In this document: piece by piece, positions 59,597 through 64,000 of the stretch
Position numbering within the stretch: position 1 is the stretch's first letter
Layout of the letters: every line of letters begins with the position of its first letter
Origin: Zoogloea oleivorans
GTDB lineage: Bacteria; Pseudomonadota; Gammaproteobacteria; Burkholderiales; Rhodocyclaceae
DNA: 64,000 bases
Assembly (NCBI GenBank): GCA_030157785.1
Contig: JAOAUC010000055.1
Span: 248,001-312,000, forward strand
Direction of reading: 5' to 3'
The notes under the pieces: model-generated
The model's database searches: none
Told to the model about the DNA's origin: nothing
Seen by the model: the letters and a program-made list of their open reading frames with translations, nothing else
Translations under genes and position numbers: made by a program

Positions 59597-60072
59597 GCGC
59601 CGCCATCAAGTCACCGCGCCGCCGCGCCCGCGAATTCGCCCTGCAGGGCGTTTACCAGTGGCTGCTGAGCCAGGCCGCCCTGACCACCATCGAAAGCCAG
59701 CTCGGCGATGTCGGCGGTTTCGACAAGTGTGACCGGGAGCTCTTCCTGGGCCTCTTGCGCGGCACCATCGGCAATGCCGGCGACCTGCACATCGCCTTCG
59801 CCCCCTACATCGACCGCCCGCTCAACGAGCTGTCGCCGATCGAACGCGGCATCCTGCTGATCTCGACCTTCGAACTGCTGCACCGCCCCGAGACCCCGTA
59901 CCGGGTCATTATCAACGAGGCGATCGAGCTGGCCAAGGGCTATGGCGGCACCGACGGGCACAAGTTCGTCAACGGCGTGCTCGACAAGCTCGCCGCCCAG
60001 GTTCGCGCCGACGAAGTGGAAGCCAACGCCCAGCAACGCCGCGCCGCCCGTAGCGGCGACCAGCAAGCCTGA
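59593..60072 (+). CDS. nusB: Transcription antitermination factor NusB
   Basis: 159-residue all-helical RNA-binding protein of the rRNA antitermination complex with Nus[18 protein letters not shown] at the start and [24 protein letters not shown]-type helices later are typical. The ribH-nusB pairing is common in proteobacteria. Confidence 0.95.
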   Translation: MSAAIKSPRRRAREFALQGVYQWLLSQAALTTIESQLGDVGGFDKCDRELFLGLLRGTIGNAGDLHIAFAPYIDRPLNELSPIERGILLISTFELLHRPETPYRVIINEAIELAKGYGGTDGHKFVNGVLDKLAAQVRADEVEANAQQRRAARSGDQQA

Positions 60073-60106
60073 TCCTTTCCCCTTTTCCGTCGGACCTCGC
60101 CGCGCA

Positions 60107-61075
60107 ATGTCCTCCGAGTTCGCCCTGATCCGCCGGTACTTCACCCGTCCCGCCCACCACACCGATCTGGCGGTGGGCGACGACGCGGCGCTGATTCGCC
60201 CCGGCCCCGGCATGCAGCTGGCCATTTCCACCGACATGCTGGTGGCCGGCACGCATTTCTTTGCCGACACCGACCCGGAAGGGCTCGGCTGGAAGACCCT
60301 GGCCGTCAATGTCTCCGACATCGCGGCGATGGGCGCCCGGCCCCGCTGGGTGGTCCTCGCGGCCTGCCTGCCGGCCGCTGACGAAGCCTGGATCGCCGCC
60401 TTCGCCAAAGGTTTCTTCGCCTGCTGCGACGCCTTCGACATTGACGCCATCGGTGGCGACACCACCCGCGGCCCGCTCAACCTGTGCCCGACCATCTTCG
60501 GCGAAGTGCCCACCGGCGCGGCCGTCACCCGCTCCGGCGCCCGTCCGGGCGACGACCTGTGGATCTCCGGCGCCCCCGGTCGCGCAGCCCTCGGCCTCGC
60601 CCATCTGCGCGGTGAAATCGTGCTGACCCCGGCCTGGCACAACGACTGCCTCGCCGCACTGCACCGCCCGCAGCCCCGCGTCGCCCTTGGCCTTGCCCTG
60701 CGCGGTCTGGCCACCGCCATGCTCGACGTCTCCGACGGCCTGCTTGGCGACCTGAACCACATCCTCGAGCTGTCCCGCGTCGGCGCCGTGGTCGATGAAG
60801 CCGCCCTGCCCCTCGCCACGCTGCTTGAAGCCTGCGGCGACCCGGTCCGCGCCGTGCGTGCGTGCACCGCCGGCGGCGACGATTACGAACTGCTGTTCGC
60901 CGCCCCGGCCGAGCGGCGTGCCGACCTGGCCGAACTGTCGGCCCGCCTCGGCCTGCCACTGCACCGCATCGGCCACTTCACCGAGGCCGCCGAATTGCTG
61001 CAGCTGCGCGGCCATGACGGACGCCTCCACCACGTATCCGCCAGCGGCTACGATCATTTCGGCCAGGGCGCATGA
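60107..61075 (+). CDS. thiL: Thiamine-monophosphate kinase
   Basis: 322 residues, from the ATG at 60107. Phosphorylates thiamin monophosphate to the diphosphate cofactor. Motifs AVGDDAALI, VNVSDIAAMGARP, GGDTTRGP and DVSDGLLGDL are present. Overlaps pgpA by four bases. Confidence 0.95.
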   Translation: MSSEFALIRRYFTRPAHHTDLAVGDDAALIRPGPGMQLAISTDMLVAGTHFFADTDPEGLGWKTLAVNVSDIAAMGARPRWVVLAACLPAADEAWIAAFAKGFFACCDAFDIDAIGGDTTRGPLNLCPTIFGEVPTGAAVTRSGARPGDDLWISGAPGRAALGLAHLRGEIVLTPAWHNDCLAALHRPQPRVALGLALRGLATAMLDVSDGLLGDLNHILELSRVGAVVDEAALPLATLLEACGDPVRAVRACTAGGDDYELLFAAPAERRADLAELSARLGLPLHRIGHFTEAAELLQLRGHDGRLHHVSASGYDHFGQGA

Positions 61076-61551
61076 AACCCAACGCCCGCTTCCTGCTCTC
61101 CGACCCGGCCCATTTTGTCGCACTGGGCTTCGGCTCCGGCCTGTGGCCCAAGGGCCCCGGCACCGCCGGCACGCTGGCCGGCTGGCTGCTCTTCCCCTTC
61201 ATCCGGGCCCCCTTGTCCGAACCCCTGTTCGCCGGCCTGCTGGTGGCCTGCTTCCTGTTCGGCATACTGGCCTGCGAGCGCACCGGGCGCTCCCTCGGCG
61301 TGTCCGACCCCGGCTGCATCGTGTGGGACGAGATCGTCGCCATCTGGCTGGTGCTGTGGCTGACCCCCGACACCCTGCTGTGGCAGGCCGTGGCCTTCGG
61401 CCTGTTCCGCTTCTTCGACATCGTCAAGCCGCAGCCTATCCGCTGGGTGGACACCCACGCCCACGGCGGCTTCGGGGTGATGATCGACGACATCCTGGCA
61501 GCCGGCTACACCCTGCTGGTACTGGCGATTCTCGTGAGGTATTTCGGCTGA
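61072..61551 (+). CDS. pgpA: Phosphatidylglycerophosphatase A
   Basis: 159-residue inner-membrane enzyme removing phosphate from phosphatidylglycerophosphate. The start region GFGSGLWPKGPGTAGTLAGW, the acidic VWDEIVAIWLVLW and the FRFFDIVKPQPIRW motif identify it; several transmembrane helices. Stop and next start overlap by one base. Confidence 0.95.
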   Translation: MKPNARFLLSDPAHFVALGFGSGLWPKGPGTAGTLAGWLLFPFIRAPLSEPLFAGLLVACFLFGILACERTGRSLGVSDPGCIVWDEIVAIWLVLWLTPDTLLWQAVAFGLFRFFDIVKPQPIRWVDTHAHGGFGVMIDDILAAGYTLLVLAILVRYFG

Positions 61552-62036
61552 TGGACGCACAACTCGACACACTCTCCCGCCTCGTCGGCGAGCATCTGTC
61601 CGCCCGTGGCTGGCGCCTCGCCACCGCCGAATCATGCACCGGCGGCTGGGTCGCCGAAGTCGTCACCGCCACCGCCGGCAGCTCCGGCTGGTTCGACTGC
61701 GGCTTCATCACCTACTCCAACGACGCCAAGTGCGCCCTCCTCGGCGTCTCGCCGATGACCCTCGCACGCTACGGCGCGGTCAGCGAACAAACCACCGCAG
61801 CGATGGCCCGTGGCACCCTCGAGCGTTCCGAAGCCGACCTCGCCCTGTCCATCTCCGGCGTCGCCGGCCCGACCGGCGGCTCACCCTCCAAACCGGTCGG
61901 CACCGTCTGCTTTGGCTGGGCCAGAAACGCTGAAACACCCCAGACGGCCACCTGCCATTTCGATGGCGACCGGGAGGCCGTAAGGCGCCAGGCCGTCCTC
62001 TTCGCACTCACCGAACTCCTCCGCCGCTACACCTGA
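61551..62036 (+). CDS. pncC: Nicotinamide-nucleotide amidohydrolase (CinA C-terminal type)
   Basis: 161 residues converting nicotinamide mononucleotide to nicotinic acid mononucleotide in the pyridine nucleotide cycle. Only the CinA C-terminal domain is present (ATAESCTGGWVAEVVT, GFITYSNDAK, SISGVAGPTGG). Last gene of the riboflavin-thiamin operon, just before recA, an arrangement common in proteobacteria. Confidence 0.93.
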   Translation: MDAQLDTLSRLVGEHLSARGWRLATAESCTGGWVAEVVTATAGSSGWFDCGFITYSNDAKCALLGVSPMTLARYGAVSEQTTAAMARGTLERSEADLALSISGVAGPTGGSPSKPVGTVCFGWARNAETPQTATCHFDGDREAVRRQAVLFALTELLRRYT

Positions 62037-62087
62037 AACGCCTCTTGCAACAAGGGCTTGGCGATTCTGCTGGACTCGCCGCGAGAG

Positions 62088-62103
62088 CTGTATAAAATAA
62101 CAG
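62088..62103 (+). promoter_or_regulatory. LexA (SOS) box of recA
   Basis: CTGTATAAAATAACAG fits the CTGT-N8-ACAG consensus exactly. The TATAAA inside it can be the -10 element, so LexA bound here would block polymerase. It lies 110 bases before recA. Confidence 0.85.
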
Positions 62104-62212
62104 CTACCGCCGTGTCACGTCTGCTCCGAAACGAGCCGTCACGACAGGCGATCACCTGCACGCAAACTCTGTGCCATAATCTCCAAAACCCTTTTTCAAA
62201 GGATCACGACAG

Positions 62213-63244
<1,032 letters not shown>

Positions 63245-63275
63245 GCCACGGCAAGGCAGAAGCAGGACACCCGGA

Positions 63276-63725
63276 ATGGCCATGAACTTGCACGACCGGG
63301 CCCTGCGCTGCCTCGCCATGCGGGAGCACTCCCGCACCGAGATGGCCCGCAAACTGGGGCCCCTCGGTACTGAAGACGAGGTCAACACCGAGCTCGACCG
63401 ACTGGTCGAGCTCGGTTTGCTTTCCGATGCCCGCTTTGCCGACGCCTTCGTGCGGGCCAAGGCCCGCCGTTTCGGCGCCAGCCGCCTGCGGGTCGAGCTG
63501 GCCCGGCGCGGTGTCAGTGCAGAACTAATCGGCGAGGCCATCGAAGAAGGCTGCGGCGACAGTGAACTGGAGCGCGCCAGGGATGTATACCGCCGAAAGT
63601 TCGCCACACCACCCGAAGACGCGCGAGAATGGGCACGTCAGGCGAGATTCCTTCAAGGCCGCGGCTTTTCAACCGATATCATTCGTAGAGTCCTGAGAGA
63701 ACACCCCGGCGATGAGCCTGCTTAA
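63276..63725 (+). CDS. recX: Regulatory protein RecX
   Basis: 149-residue inhibitor of RecA filaments. Tandem three-helix repeats ([55 protein letters not shown] is the family core) are clear. Begins 31 bases after recA; a second ATG at 63282 is possible. Its end overlaps the next gene by 14 bases. Confidence 0.94.
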   Translation: MAMNLHDRALRCLAMREHSRTEMARKLGPLGTEDEVNTELDRLVELGLLSDARFADAFVRAKARRFGASRLRVELARRGVSAELIGEAIEEGCGDSELERARDVYRRKFATPPEDAREWARQARFLQGRGFSTDIIRRVLREHPGDEPA

Positions 63726-64000
63726 AGTCAGCAACCTGCGCAAGAAGTACAAGGCCCGCACCGTCGTTCACGACGTCTCTTTTGACGTCGGCAGCGGCGA
63801 AGTCGTCGGCCTTCTCGGCCCCAACGGTGCCGGCAAAACCACCTGCTTCTACATGATCGTCGGCCTGGTAGCTGCCGACGGTGGCGAAATCACCCTGGAC
63901 GACCAGGTACTCACCCACCGGCCGATTCACCAGCGCGCACGCCTGGGCCTGTCCTACCTGCCCCAAGAGATGAGTGTCTTCCGTCGCCTCACCGTCGCCG
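63712..64000 (+). CDS. lptB: Lipopolysaccharide export ABC ATPase LptB (5' part)
   Basis: The first 96 residues are visible before the window ends. Walker [21 protein letters not shown] and the LptB-typical [16 protein letters not shown] (Q loop) identify it. It would power LPS transport with LptFG. Its start lies inside the recX end. Confidence 0.92.
   Translation, partial: MSLLKVSNLRKKYKARTVVHDVSFDVGSGEVVGLLGPNGAGKTTCFYMIVGLVAADGGEITLDDQVLTHRPIHQRARLGLSYLPQEMSVFRRLTVA

Overview
The window is a stretch of a GC-rich betaproteobacterial chromosome. Gene content and order (mnmG-rsmG-parA-parB; mreBCD-mrdA-rodA-rlpA beside gatCAB; ribE-ribBA-ribH-nusB-thiL-pgpA-pncC; recA-recX-lptB) and the protein sequences fit the Rhodocyclales (Azospira/Dechloromonas/Azonexus-like). 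That assignment is inference from recognised families; no database search was made.

Layout. 1-3828 (minus): chemotaxis operon of a CheY-type regulator, an MCP without a large external sensor, a STAS protein and a CheA kinase cut by the window edge. 4192-8375 (plus): mnmG, rsmG, parA, parB. 8406-9358 (minus): a small Cys-rich protein and a Crp/Fnr regulator, divergent from 9388-15354 (plus), a probable operon of CHASE2 nucleotide cyclase, a very large FecR/TPR/outer-membrane-barrel protein and a small secreted protein. 15438-22574 (minus): small Cys protein, then the cell-shape genes rlpA, rodA, mrdA, mreD, mreC, mreB. 22683-26484 (plus): gatC, gatA, a lipoprotein gene, gatB. 26670-33069: carbon metabolism (class I aldolase, histidine phosphatase), a SulP transporter divergent from a beta-carbonic anhydrase, an OsmC protein and a Fic protein, interspersed with a dispersed palindromic repeat.

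33.4-47.7 kb is an accessory, defence-type island. Much of it is clearly AT-richer than the flanks. It holds a RelA/SpoT-domain protein, an uncharacterised two-gene operon (GHKL ATPase plus a 763-residue partner), a NERD nuclease, a PD-(D/E)XK-P-loop NTPase protein and a membrane KAP NTPase. Between them lie broken pieces: a dinD 5' part, an IS21-like istA relic, a NERD relic, a duplicated lysR 3' end and a dinD/DUF1016 hybrid relic. Direct and inverted repeats mark the joints. The most economical reading is stepwise insertion next to, and through, the 3' end of the lysR gene whose intact copy is at 47734-48618. No integrase or tRNA gene was seen.

48.6-64 kb returns to ordinary chromosome: LysR divergent from an Old Yellow Enzyme and a quinone-oxidoreductase-like protein; an 1855-residue CheB/CheR-PAS-histidine kinase-receiver hybrid; a CBS protein; the riboflavin/thiamin/phospholipid operon (its RibBA has lost the GTP cyclohydrolase II metal cysteines); recA with a LexA box; recX; and the start of lptB.
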